Shown here piece after piece: positions 21,845 to 31,484 of a stretch of 64,000 nt of DNA. Location of the stretch: positions 3,720,001-3,784,000 of the forward strand of contig OY751495.1 of assembly GCA_963565915.1 (NCBI GenBank), in the 5' to 3' direction. The DNA comes from Entoloma clypeatum. Lineage: Eukaryota > Basidiomycota > Agaricomycetes > Agaricales > Entolomataceae. The notes beneath the pieces were generated by a model. It saw only the letters and a list, made by a program, of their open reading frames with translations, was not told where the DNA came from and did no database searches. The stretch's first letter is position 1. Each line of letters opens with the position of its first letter. A program made the translations under genes and the position numbers.

Positions 21845-22389
21845 TGTCACGTAGCGTGTTTCTCAACGTTGGAAAACGTCGGACGAGTCGGAGCAGAGTA
21901 GCAGAGGAGCGGAATGCGGTAAGTGCGACATTGGCAGAAAGGACCTGGCTTCAACTTGTGCATTGCGCCCCACTCTTTGACATGGTCCTCGATTTCGGAT
22001 TGGCGGATGTCAGATGAGCGGATGAGCGGATGAGCGGAGGTGACGGAGAGAATGCTCAAAGGCAAGTAGAGACGGATGTGAATGAGGTGTAACATATGAT
22101 ATTTGAACTGAGGTTCTATGACAGGTTTGGTACACTATTTATAGTAGACTAGAATGATCAGCATTACTATAAGTGATGTGCAGATATCGGAGTTGACCAT
22201 TGGAACATTCAGAGTATGGTGAGTAGCAAATGAAAAGTGAACAACATATGTCTACTTGTAAGTATGGTTGAGATGTTACGTAGTAGAAGTATAATCAAAT
22301 ATAAATAGAATGTTGTTGGAGCGGATGTTGGAGCGGATGAATCATCGGAGTCGTCAGATAAGTCGGATGTGAATCGTATGGTTATGACA
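21845..22389 (-). repeat. 5' LTR of gypsy C
   Basis: 545 bp, element-strand ends TGTCATAACC..CTACGTGACA. TATA box at 22136-22143. The same 545-bp LTR recurs inverted at 27399-27943, and a 589-bp diverged relative is at 25603-26191. Confidence 0.93.
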
Positions 22390-22507
22390 ACAACATGGCG
22401 AGGTCCAGGAGGGCAACACCAGCCCGGGTAAAAAGAAGGAATTGCAAGTGTAGTGGCAAGTACATTCTTGTTGAGGAGTCCACGGTTTTTGACCAAATTT
22501 ACAGGAG

Positions 22508-22920
22508 ATGATTAAACAAACATTTCATGAAGATATCAAACCTGATCATATATTCTTCGACAACGACTGCTCTCTTGCCAAGATGGTCAAGAATGATCCC
22601 TATTTCAAAGATGTTGGCCTCGGTGTTGGTGTCTTCCACTTCGACTGCAAGCACTCTGAGACAGACATCTTTTGCCAGGAGAACTGCAACCCTGCAGCAT
22701 TTCCTGAGCTTAGCTCTAACGATGGCAAGGGCTGGTACTTCAATTCTTTGATTGCAGAGTAGACCAACATTTGGCTTGGTGGTTATCATGCAATCTGTCA
22801 TGAGATGCATGTCAACAAGTATACATTTTTTTGGATGAAATAATTTTGCGGAGGAATCGGGCAACCCTCGAGAAGCTTCAGAAAGAAGGGTGTTCACCCC
22901 AGACATGGCCAAGATCGTGA
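22508..22920 (+). pseudogene. C-terminal fragment of KDZ-transposase-associated (CxC5/6-like) protein
   Basis: Reads EDIKPDHIFFDNDCSLAKM, GVGVFHFDCKHSETDIFCQENCNP, then after a TAG (usually Gln) TNIWLGGYHAICHEMHVNKYTF. A one-base slip in a T-run leads to RRNRATLEKLQKEGCSP and a stop at 22918. From family memory this is the C-terminal block of the large basidiomycete proteins linked to KDZ transposons (His/Cys cluster, FN..EQTN..GG, final FLDE..RRN). The N-terminal part is absent: C's LTR is only 118 bp upstream. Non-functional. Confidence 0.65.
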
Positions 22921-23132
22921 TATAACATAGAAAGTAATACAATTTGTAACATCTAAAATAAGTGAGAGTGAGGCAAACAAAATACAGATCGAGAAAATAC
23001 AAAGACAAGTGGTACACAGGCAACAAAGAGACAAATAGACCAGATACACATTGAAAGAAATACAGATAGGAAGAGGAAAATGCAGGCAGGATGATATAAA
23101 AAATGGTCAAGAAGGTATTAAACCTTTACCTT

Positions 23133-24913
23133 TCACCTACTGGTAGTAAGAGGCTTGCAAAGCGCCTTCTTTGAGACAGGTTTATTCTGTGTGGTCAATT
23201 TATCATGAGCAAGAAAAACAGACCACAGCCCAGCAGGTGTATGGCTGGCTTTGAGCATTCTATCCCAGAGCAACTGACTAGCCTTCTCCCATCCTTCGCG
23301 GTGTCAATAGAATGTTGTGCTTCGAAATGCAACATCAAACATATCTTCAAAAGCTCGGGCAACATTGCGGTGTGCACGGCGTGCTGCCTCACATTGTGCA
23401 AACCCTCGAACAACATCAACAACATAGAATTCTGCGGGCCAAATTGGAACATCCTCGTCAACGCTGATAGGATTTTCCACACTCTCCCCAGGTGGTGGTG
23501 ATGGTGAGCGAGAGGCGGAAGGGGAGCGTGACTTGAAAGATGGCGACGCTTGGAGGCGTGAGGGCGAGCAAACAACTTGATCACATCAAGAGGCGCCGGA
23601 AATGTATCATCATCTTCGAGTTCAGGTTTACTAGGTGAAGGTGAAGCTGCATCGTCGTCTGATGATAGCTCGATTGATGAGGTGACAGGTTTGTGAGGAA
23701 ATGTTCATGATGGAGGGGCAGGAGCTACTGGTGTCCTTTGTGAGCTGGTTCCATTCAACAAGAACTCATCATCATCACTCTCAGAGAGGGGGCAGGCATT
23801 GGGCTGCTTTGATGACAGCTTCTTGCACGCAAGAGCTTGGCAGATATATACGCGTTCTTTGGGAAGCTGGTCGTGGAAGTGGAACTCAACACTGTTGTGT
23901 TTCGCCTTCTGAAGGAGTTTGTCGAAGTCCTTGCAGTCAATCACATCAACTGCTTTGAGAAAAACACGGTCACCATCTCTGAGGGTGATGACATGGCCTA
24001 GGTGAACTTTAGTCCATATGCAAAGGGTTGGGTTATAGAGTTTGACACTTGGGGGGATGGTGTCAGAAGAAAGGTCGAGGTCCACTAAGATATCAGCGGT
24101 CAGCACAAAATGAGGCCACTTGAAGCCGCCCTGGAACTCAAAGATCATTGGCAGGGATCCATCCTTCAAAAGTAGTCAGCATGGGCGTCATTCAATGTCA
24201 TTGCTAACATACCTTTGCCCACCCATAGCCAACCACATGATCCTTTGCCTTTTGGATATTGGCAAGATGCTCCACATCCAATGCCCTGCGCTTTTCCTCC
24301 ATCTCCTGTTCGAGTGCATATTGCTGGGTAAAAACAGCCTTTGCAAGGCATATTGAGGGTGCGCAAAGGCGTCCCTGTGACTTTGATGAGAGGATGTAAT
24401 CATCACAGGATTTGGTGGATCCTGGGCAGTGGGAGATGGAGAATCTGAGATTGACACTGCTCAGCCTTTTCCATTGTCCTGAGAGGGTCCTGCTGGTCCT
24501 ATTACAACGCCCTGCACTCCGATATGGCCTTTTGCGTGGTGCCTGCCCTGCTCAGTGCAGTGGCGGCGGCATCTTGTCCAGGAGCAATCAGGATGGATTC
24601 GCGATAATGTACAGCCGGTTTTATGACACGTGCCACTCTTTGAAACTATGGGGAGTAGGGTTGGAAGAGGAGGTGGTAGATTAGGAAGGGTAGGGCTTGG
24701 TGGAAGACTTGGCAAAGGAGTGGGACTCATCCAGCAAAAGAAGTGACAAGCTGTCCCATCTGTGTTAAGATAACTACAGCGTGCAAAGAGGTGGCCTTGG
24801 TTGCCATTTTGATTAGACTGGCAGGTTTGCACTTGAACAGGCTGCCTGCACTTCTGACATGCTATAAAGCAGGGCGAGGTGTTGGTGGGGGTTACATGGG
24901 GACTTTGTGACAT
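23133..24913 (-). pseudogene. GRF-type zinc-finger protein gene, frames split
   Basis: ATG 24913. First block: CQKCRQPVQVQTCQSNQNG..CSYLNTDGTACHFFCW, a GRF-like zinc finger; then CHKTGCTLSRIHPDC..CRRHC, a second Cys/His cluster. Further segments lie in other frames: a charged helix (YALEQEMEEKRRALDVEHLA), FQGGFKWPHFVLTADILVDL..LRDGDRVFLK, a Ser/Pro linker, and a last block RAHRNVARAFEDMFDVAFR..TPAGLWSVFLAHDK ending at TGA 23133. Splicing could join some of these but I cannot define every intron. In Agaricomycetes such proteins are lineage-expanded and transposon-linked; function unknown. The last ~285 bp are repeated in the other inverted arm. Confidence 0.55.
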
Positions 24914-25479
24914 GGCGATGATCTTGCTAGGGTACTGTAAAACAAGTAAAAACAAATTTCTAAAGTTTTCACCATTAGAAAGTTCATTCATTATGAAATG
25001 GAGGATACACGCACAATTTTAGTAGAGGCAAGAGGCTGTGAGCTCGACTAAGAGGCCCAGTGGCAACCCAACACCCAAAGTTCCTGAGATTGATTGGAGA
25101 TTAAACAAATCAAACAAGCCAAAGAGGAACACTCACATCATACATGAAGAAAGTGTTACATCCATAAGTGAGCAGAGTGGGGAGGTAGCATGATGTGGTT
25201 GTTGAGTAAATGAGAGGGAAAGTGCCTCCGACAGCCAATCAACAAGGTTATGTGTTGATCAAACACCACCAAACAAGTTGACGTCAACCATCCTGGCGCC
25301 GGCCAGGTTGGACCTATAGTTATTCGCAAGCACTGTAGCACTTCCACAGACACTCAAACATTGAATGCATATTGGAACCATGTACATACCAACCAGGCCC
25401 AAACCCTGGGATGGAATGGGTGGGACTCATGGCTGGGACTCATGGGAATTTCCAGATCTCAGATTTCCTGGAGGACTGG
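24914..25479. other. Noncoding stretch upstream of the GRF-type gene
   Basis: No convincing coding region on either strand. It may hold the promoter of the minus-strand gene. Two short near-identical 'tgggactcatgg' units at 25421-25445. Confidence 0.4.
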
Positions 25480-25589
25480 TTGTGATCGAAAACCTTGAAA
25501 CTTGAGACCACGGTCCAATCTCAATCCGGTTTGTTTGGGTCCGGTTTGGGTCTGGTTTTAGGTTCTTGAGACTGGACTTAGAAACACTA
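25480..25589 (-). repeat. Orphan terminus of a hAT-like repeat
   Basis: Ends GAAACACTA at 25589. Read from that end it gives TAGTGTTTCTAAGTCCAGTC and then AACCAGACC, closely matching the left terminus of element K (40234 on). GTTGGGGA follows and would be the 8-bp target duplication. I find no matching left end nearby. Confidence 0.55.
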
Positions 25590-25602
25590 GTTGGGGATAC
25601 AA

Positions 25603-26191
25603 TGTCATAACCATGCAATTCATACATCCAACACATCCGACGACTCCGATGTTTTATCTGGTCCGACATCCGACGATTTTCATAATAGTACTTATTGACA
25701 TCTCTACTAGTTAACATTCTAATTATGCTGACAAGTAGACATCTTGATGTTGATTTTGCATTTGCTCCTCTCTGTACTCCGATTGCTCCAATGAGTAACT
25801 CCGACATCCACACCTTACCTATAGTAGTTACTGACCCACTTCTGGTTTACTATAAGTAGTATGAATTCTGTTGTAGTTCCTCAGTTCGAATATTATATGT
25901 CACTATCCCTTGCCATACGTTCCACCAATCTATTCCTTTGCCTTTTGTCCTCATCCTCCTTCTCATGTCTCCACCTCTGCACATCCGCTCTGCACATCCG
26001 CTCCTCTCACCCTCCGACATCTGCCAATCTGAAATCTAGGACCACATCAAAGAATGGGGCGCTACACATAAGTTGAAGCCAGGTCCTTTCTGCAAGACGT
26101 CGGACTTGTCGCATCCATTCATCCGCTACTCCGCTCTGACTGCTCTGACTCGTCCGACGTTTTCTGGTGTTGAAAAAAACGCTACGTGACA
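25603..26191 (+). repeat. Solo LTR, relative of gypsy C LTR
   Basis: 589 bp from TGTCATAACC to TACGTGACA, flanked by TACAA (25598-25602) and TACAA (26192-26196). No internal region: the product of LTR-LTR recombination. It interrupts gypsy F RT between Trp-Gly-Tyr and Asn-Asn of the WGYNNI motif. Contains a TATAAGTA-like box and a GTTCGAATAT self-primer-like motif. Confidence 0.9.
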
Positions 26192-26372
26192 TACAACAAC
26201 ATACAGATCAAACCTGACAATGAATGGAAGGCTGCATTCAAAACCAATTGAGGGCTGTACAAACCCTTGGTTGCCTTCTTTGGATTGGCAGGCATGCCAC
26301 CCACATTTCAGGCGATGATGAACAAAAATTTCAAAGAAGAACTTGAAGAAGGATGGTTACTCATTTATTTGG
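26192..26372 (+). pseudogene. RT fragment of gypsy F
   Basis: Encodes YNNIQIKPDNEWKAAFKTN, a TGA at 26249 (Arg in relatives, CGA-type change), then GLYKPLVAFFGLAGMPPTFQ and MMNKNFKEELEEGW, ending just before the YxDD box where the right inverted arm begins. The rest of F resumes at 27944. Confidence 0.88.
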
Positions 26373-27943
26373 TGTTGTTCGAGGGTTTGCACAATGTGAG
26401 GCAGCACGCTGTGCACACCGCAATGTTGCCCGAGCTTTTGAAGATATGTTTGATGTTGCATTTCGAAGCACAACATTCTATTGACACCGCGAAGGATGGG
26501 AGAAGGCTAGTCAGTTGCTCTGGGATAGAATGCTCAAAGCCAGCCATACACCTGCTGGGCTGTGGTCTGTTTTTCTTGCTCATGATAAATTGACCACACA
26601 GAATAAACCTGTCTCAAAGAAGGCGCTTTGCAAGCCTCTTACTACCAGTAGGTGAAAGGTAAAGGTTTAATACCTTCTTGACCATTTTTTATATCATCCT
26701 GCCTGCATTTTCCTCTTCCTATCTGTATTTCTTTCAATGTGTATCTGGTCTATTTGTCTCTTTGTTGCCTGTGTACCACTTGTCTTTGTATTTTCTCGAT
26801 CTGTATTTTGTTTGCCTCACTCTCACTTATTTTAGATGTTACAAATTGTATTACTTTCTATGTTATATCACGATCTTGGCCATGTCTGGGGTGAACACCC
26901 TTCTTTCTGAAGCTTCTCGAGGGTTGCCCGATTCCTCCGCAAAATTATTTCATCCAAAAAAATGTATACTTGTTGACATGCATCTCATGACAGATTGCAT
27001 GATAACCACCAAGCCAAATGTTGGTCTACTCTGCAATCAAAGAATTGAAGTACCAGCCCTTGCCATCGTTAGAGCTAAGCTCAGGAAATGCTGCAGGGTT
27101 GCAGTTCTCCTGGCAAAAGATGTCTGTCTCAGAGTGCTTGCAGTCGAAGTGGAAGACACCAACACCGAGGCCAACATCTTTGAAATAGGGATCATTCTTG
27201 ACCATCTTGGCAAGAGAGCAGTCGTTGTCGAAGAATATATGATCAGGTTTGATATCTTCATGAAATGTTTGTTTAATCATCTCCTGTAAATTTGGTCAAA
27301 AACCGTGGACTCCTCAACAAGAATGTACTTGCCACTACACTTGCAATTCCTTCTTTTTACCCGGGCTGGTGTTGCCCTCCTGGACCTCGCCATGTTGTTG
27401 TCATAACCATACGATTCACATCCGACTTATCTGACGACTCCGATGATTCATCCGCTCCAACATCCGCTCCAACAACATTCTATTTATATTTGATTATACT
27501 TCTACTACGTAACATCTCAACCATACTTACAAGTAGACATATGTTGTTCACTTTTCATTTGCTACTCACCATACTCTGAATGTTCCAATGGTCAACTCCG
27601 ATATCTGCACATCACTTATAGTAATGCTGATCATTCTAGTCTACTATAAATAGTGTACCAAACCTGTCATAGAACCTCAGTTCAAATATCATATGTTACA
27701 CCTCATTCACATCCGTCTCTACTTGCCTTTGAGCATTCTCTCCGTCACCTCCGCTCATCCGCTCATCCGCTCATCTGACATCCGCCAATCCGAAATCGAG
27801 GACCATGTCAAAGAGTGGGGCGCAATGCACAAGTTGAAGCCAGGTCCTTTCTGCCAATGTCGCACTTACCGCATTCCGCTCCTCCGCTACTCCGCTCCGA
27901 CTCGTCCGACGTTTTCCGATATTGAGAAAAACACTACGTGACA
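26373..27943 (-). repeat. Inverted duplication, right arm (1571 bp)
   Basis: Copy of 21845-23415 in the opposite orientation, inserted in gypsy F where roughly 50-60 RT codons (YxDD region) are missing. It begins within the last exon of the GRF-type gene (26373-26655), contains the KDZ-associated fragment (26868-27280, minus), and ends exactly at the U5 end of a C-family LTR (27399-27943). Confidence 0.95.
27399..27943 (+). repeat. Gypsy C family LTR at the end of the right arm
   Basis: 545 bp, same flanking bases on the inner side as C's 5' LTR (GTTGT, the complement of ACAAC) but CCCGT on the outer side, so it lacks a TSD. The element interior is absent. Confidence 0.92.
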
Positions 27944-30045
27944 CCCGTTAAGTTATTGGGGATAGCGAAATGGCCAGAACCTGTGACTGTGAAGCAGGTC
28001 AGACCTTCCTTGGATTTGGAACCTTCTATCAAAGGTTTATCAGACACTACTTGGACATTGCCAAACCCCTGAATAATCTGACCAAAAAGGATCAGGAATG
28101 GGAATGGAATGAGGACTGCCAAACGGCATTTGACATGTTAAAGGACAAATTCATGGAATCACTGGTATTGTTAATGCCAAACACTGACAAACTGTTCATC
28201 ATAGCATCTGATGCATCCAAATGGGCGACAGGAGCAGTACTGCACCAGCAAGATGTAAATAGAGACTGGCACCCCTGCGGATATATATCACACTCGTTCT
28301 GCGGCAGAATGGAACTATGAGATCTATGATCAGGAACTTTTGGGAATTATCTGATCACTGGAAACCTGGAGGCACTACCTCCTTGGGTCACATTTCCAAT
28401 GGTTGTTCTATCAGATCACAAGAACTTGACATATTACTGGGAACCCCAGAAATTGAACAGACAACAAGCACGGTGGAGATTGTATCTCTCTGAGTTTGAG
28501 CTAAAATTGGTACACACCCCAGGAGCAAAGATGATCCAGTCGGATGCCTTGTCAAGATGACCAGACCACATATCCAAAGAAGATACTGACAATGAAGACA
28601 TTATGGTCTTACCAGATGACATTTTCATCAAGACAGTGGATCTTGAGCTACAAGGGGATATCCTAAAAGCAACCAAGAATGATGAGCTTTTCTCAAAAGC
28701 CATCACTGCCCTAAAAGAATCAGGGACCCCACCAATTAAATCCTATTTATCAGAATGGAGAACAGAAGACGGGATATTATTCTTCCATGACAGATGTTAT
28801 GTACTGCCAGATGAGACTCTGCGCTGGGAAATAACAAAATGGTACCATGACTCCCTACCAAGCAGACATCCAGGACATCTAAAAACCCTGGAATTAGTCA
28901 GATGGAACTATTGGTGGCCAGAAATGTATGTGTTTATCAAGAATTATATTGGAGGATGCGCAACCTGCCAACAAATGAAAGTCAACACACACCCTACAAA
29001 CCCTGGGTTAATGCCAATCAAAGCACAGAAAGATGCTAGACCATTTTTTCAGACCACAATCAACTTCATCATGGACTTACCCAAAAGCAACAGGTTTGAC
29101 AGTATCATGGTCGTAGTAGACTATGGTTCCATGAAGGGGATAATTTCCATCCTTGTACAAAAACCACCGACACGACCCTCACCGCCAAACTCTATTTGGA
29201 CCATGTGTACCAAAGATTTGGACTCCCAGACTCTATGCTGTCTGACAGTGGGCCACAATTTGCCTCTCAAGTCTTCAGAGAACGACTCCTAGGGATCAAA
29301 CTGATGATGAGCATGGCTTACCACCCCCAAACTGATGGAGAAACAGAACAAGCAAATCAGGAACTTGAAATCTATTTCCAGATGTTCTGTTCAAACAATC
29401 CTGAAACATGGCATGATCACAACTCGACAATGGAGTTCTGTCACAATCAAAGAACCCACTCCACAACAAAGTGATCCCCATTCTACTTAATGATGGGATA
29501 CGAACCAAGAGACATACCACTGGCATTTGACAAAACAAATGTGCCAAGTGTAGAAGAACAACTCAAAGAGCTAAAACAAGCAAGAGATGAAGCACTGGCA
29601 GCACACAAACTAGCCCGTCAGACGATGGCTGAAAGATCAACATGAGGCTTCACTCCATTTGAAAAAGGAGAACAGGTATGGCTAGAAGGAAAGAACCTCC
29701 GAATCGGATACCCTTCCAGAAAACTTGCACCCAAAAGAGAAGAACCCTTCACCATTTCCGAGGTACTTGGACCCCTGACATACAAGCTGAAGCTTCCAGA
29801 ACAATGGAAGATCCATCCTGTTTTCCATGCCTTCTTGTTGACACTTATTGGAAAAATGACACACACGGACCAAACTTCCGTAACCCCCCTCCTGATCTAA
29901 TCAAAGGAGAACACGAGTACCAAGTAGAAACAATCCTTACCCACAAGAAACAGGGCAGAGGATACAAATATTTGGTCAAGTGGATGGGATACCCATCAAG
30001 TGACCAACATGTGGGAACCAGAATCCAACTTATAAAGAGCTCAAG
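27944..30045 (+). pseudogene. pol: Gypsy F: RT end, RNase H, integrase, chromodomain
   Basis: Starts in RT after the palm (PVKLLGIAKWPEPVTVKQV, FLGFGTFYQRFIRHY). RNase H has ASDASKWATGAVL. Integrase zinc motif is HPGHLKTLELVRWNYWWP with CATC; core motifs [37 protein letters not shown]; chromodomain YLVKWMGYPSSD at about 29970-30030. Stops at 28352, 28558, 29472 and 29643 are all TGA, mostly where relatives have Arg; frameshifts near 28305, 29160 and 29290. No LTR of F found in the window. Confidence 0.9.
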
Positions 30046-31081
30046 AAACACTGTGTCTCTACATCTCCAGAGTCCAGAGGTGTGCAGCCCTGTGGATCCT
30101 GGGAGCCTTTCATGCCACCCCCACAGGGACAGTCAAATCCCTCGCCGGCTTGCCTCCAGTGCACTTGCACCTAAAGAAGCTCTCCTGCAGAAACTGTGTC
30201 CATATGCACTCTCTTGCACCATGACACATGACCGTCATGGTTTGCGATGAGGAAGAGCCCTCAAAGTGACCATGGTACTCCCCGGAGTTTATGTACAACC
30301 TTAAATCCCCTCTCATTGATATCTGGGCATATTGTGCAAGTGTAACCGTCCCCCTATCACCTTTCAACAACTACAACAAACCAGGAAAACATGTCCTTGA
30401 CCACTTCCCTGATCGCATCATCCACGACATTACCCTTATCCGTGGCAAGACCACTAAGGATCGTGCCGAAGCCAGGAAGTTGTGCCTCATCACCCTTAAT
30501 AAGGTGTTCGATGCCAATATCTGCTCCAACAAATCCGCCGTCATTGTCACCGACGTGGCCGTTCCCTCCCTCATGTCGGGTCACCAAGCTGTTGCAGCCT
30601 GGAAAACCTGGCACATGGGGTACTCAATCAACAAAGACTGGGCAGCTGGCGGCCTTGCAGTCTCTGACAACACTGAAACCTTAGCCATCGGACACGGTCT
30701 GTCAACACCATTTGGCATGCCACAGACCTGGATCTCCACTCCTCGCAGGCAACTGCGCTCGCTATCATCAGTAACCTGGTCCCTTGGTTTGAGGAACCCG
30801 GCCTGCAGTCCAAGGTCTTCTTTCACCATGTCCCTGATTGCTCGGACCATGGCTTCGAACCTCACTGTGCGGTGCACAACTTTGCCTCCTCAATTCACAT
30901 GGAGTGTGGTGAGACATCCCCCAGATCCCTCGACTTCAACACAAAGCAATTCACAGACAACATGCTCGGCGACTGGAACGACCTGTACCAGTCCCCCAAG
31001 TATGTCGGACATCACTACCAATTCCTGAGATCGTGTGTCAGATGCCAAGACCACACCCGGGCCAAACATATGAAACTGTCC
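30046..31081 (+). pseudogene. LINE fragment: RT tail and RNase H
   Basis: Begins in frame with SRVQRCAALWILGAFHATPTG, the post-RT segment of fungal non-LTR elements, followed by LAGLPPVHLHLKKLSCRN. A second frame (from 30291) carries a stretch that fits an RNase H domain (IVTDVAVPSLMSGHQAVAA, DTETLAIGHGL-like Glu box). A one-base slip leads to ATALAIISNLVPWFEEPG and a C-terminal region cut at LS by gypsy G at 31081. Clade not determined, probably Tad1/I-like. Confidence 0.7.
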
Positions 31082-31394
31082 TATTGAGGCGACGCTAAGT
31101 CAAATGACGTTGCAAGCCCAAACTTAGGAACTTAGAGTGAGGAACATGGAAAGATGAAGAAGGGGCTGTATTGCCAAGAGACCCAGCGGGAATCTCAAGA
31201 GAACAAGCTATCGAATACAAGTGAAAGTACCCTACTTATATATGTAAATACCATGAGGCTGCATTGAGGCAGCGTCATGCTGTGTGACTCTGGATCCTTT
31301 GCATCCTGCTGCGTGATAATGATAAGATGTCCTCATGTATGATACGATGTAGATAAGATAAAATAAAGTGAAAAGTGAAAATATGATCATAACA
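31082..31394 (-). repeat. 3' LTR of gypsy G
   Basis: 313 bp; followed on the plus strand by TTACCCCCTTTCT, i.e. AGAAAGGGGGTAA on the element strand, a polypurine tract. Lacks a short AAGATAAGATTG-type tandem present in the other LTR. Confidence 0.92.
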
Positions 31395-31484
31395 TTACCC
31401 CCTTTCTAGATCTCGACTTCCAGGCGAGATATGATGTTGTCCGGGGTGTCTGTGAAATTCTCATATGGTTTAAATTCCAATCCT

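Larger units (their letters stand above)
18025..22389 (-). mobile_element. Ty3/gypsy element C, decayed
   Basis: Minus-strand gypsy with 545-bp TGTCA..TGACA LTRs: complete 5' LTR at 21845-22389 and a 3' LTR cut by gypsy A, leaving 18025-18372. The two LTR parts show about 15 differences over 350 bp, making C the oldest layer. Gag, zinc knuckle, protease and most of RT remain; RNase H is broken and integrase is missing, replaced by an antisense gene fragment. ACAAC follows the 5' LTR. Confidence 0.92.
21845..23415 (+). repeat. Inverted duplication, left arm (1571 bp)
   Basis: Reverse complement of 26373-27943, the same length to the base, with only a handful of differences, most of them clustered in the last ~60 bp at the LTR U5 end. 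Content from left: C's 5' LTR, the 3' end of a KDZ-associated gene, and the 3' end of a GRF-finger gene on the other strand. The arms are separated by 2957 bp. Confidence 0.95.

Noticed and set aside
22499..23110. 203-codon hydrophobic minus frame, identical in both inverted arms
   Set aside because: Identity is explained by the recent duplication. It lies antisense to the KDZ-associated fragment and has low-complexity hydrophobic composition without motifs.
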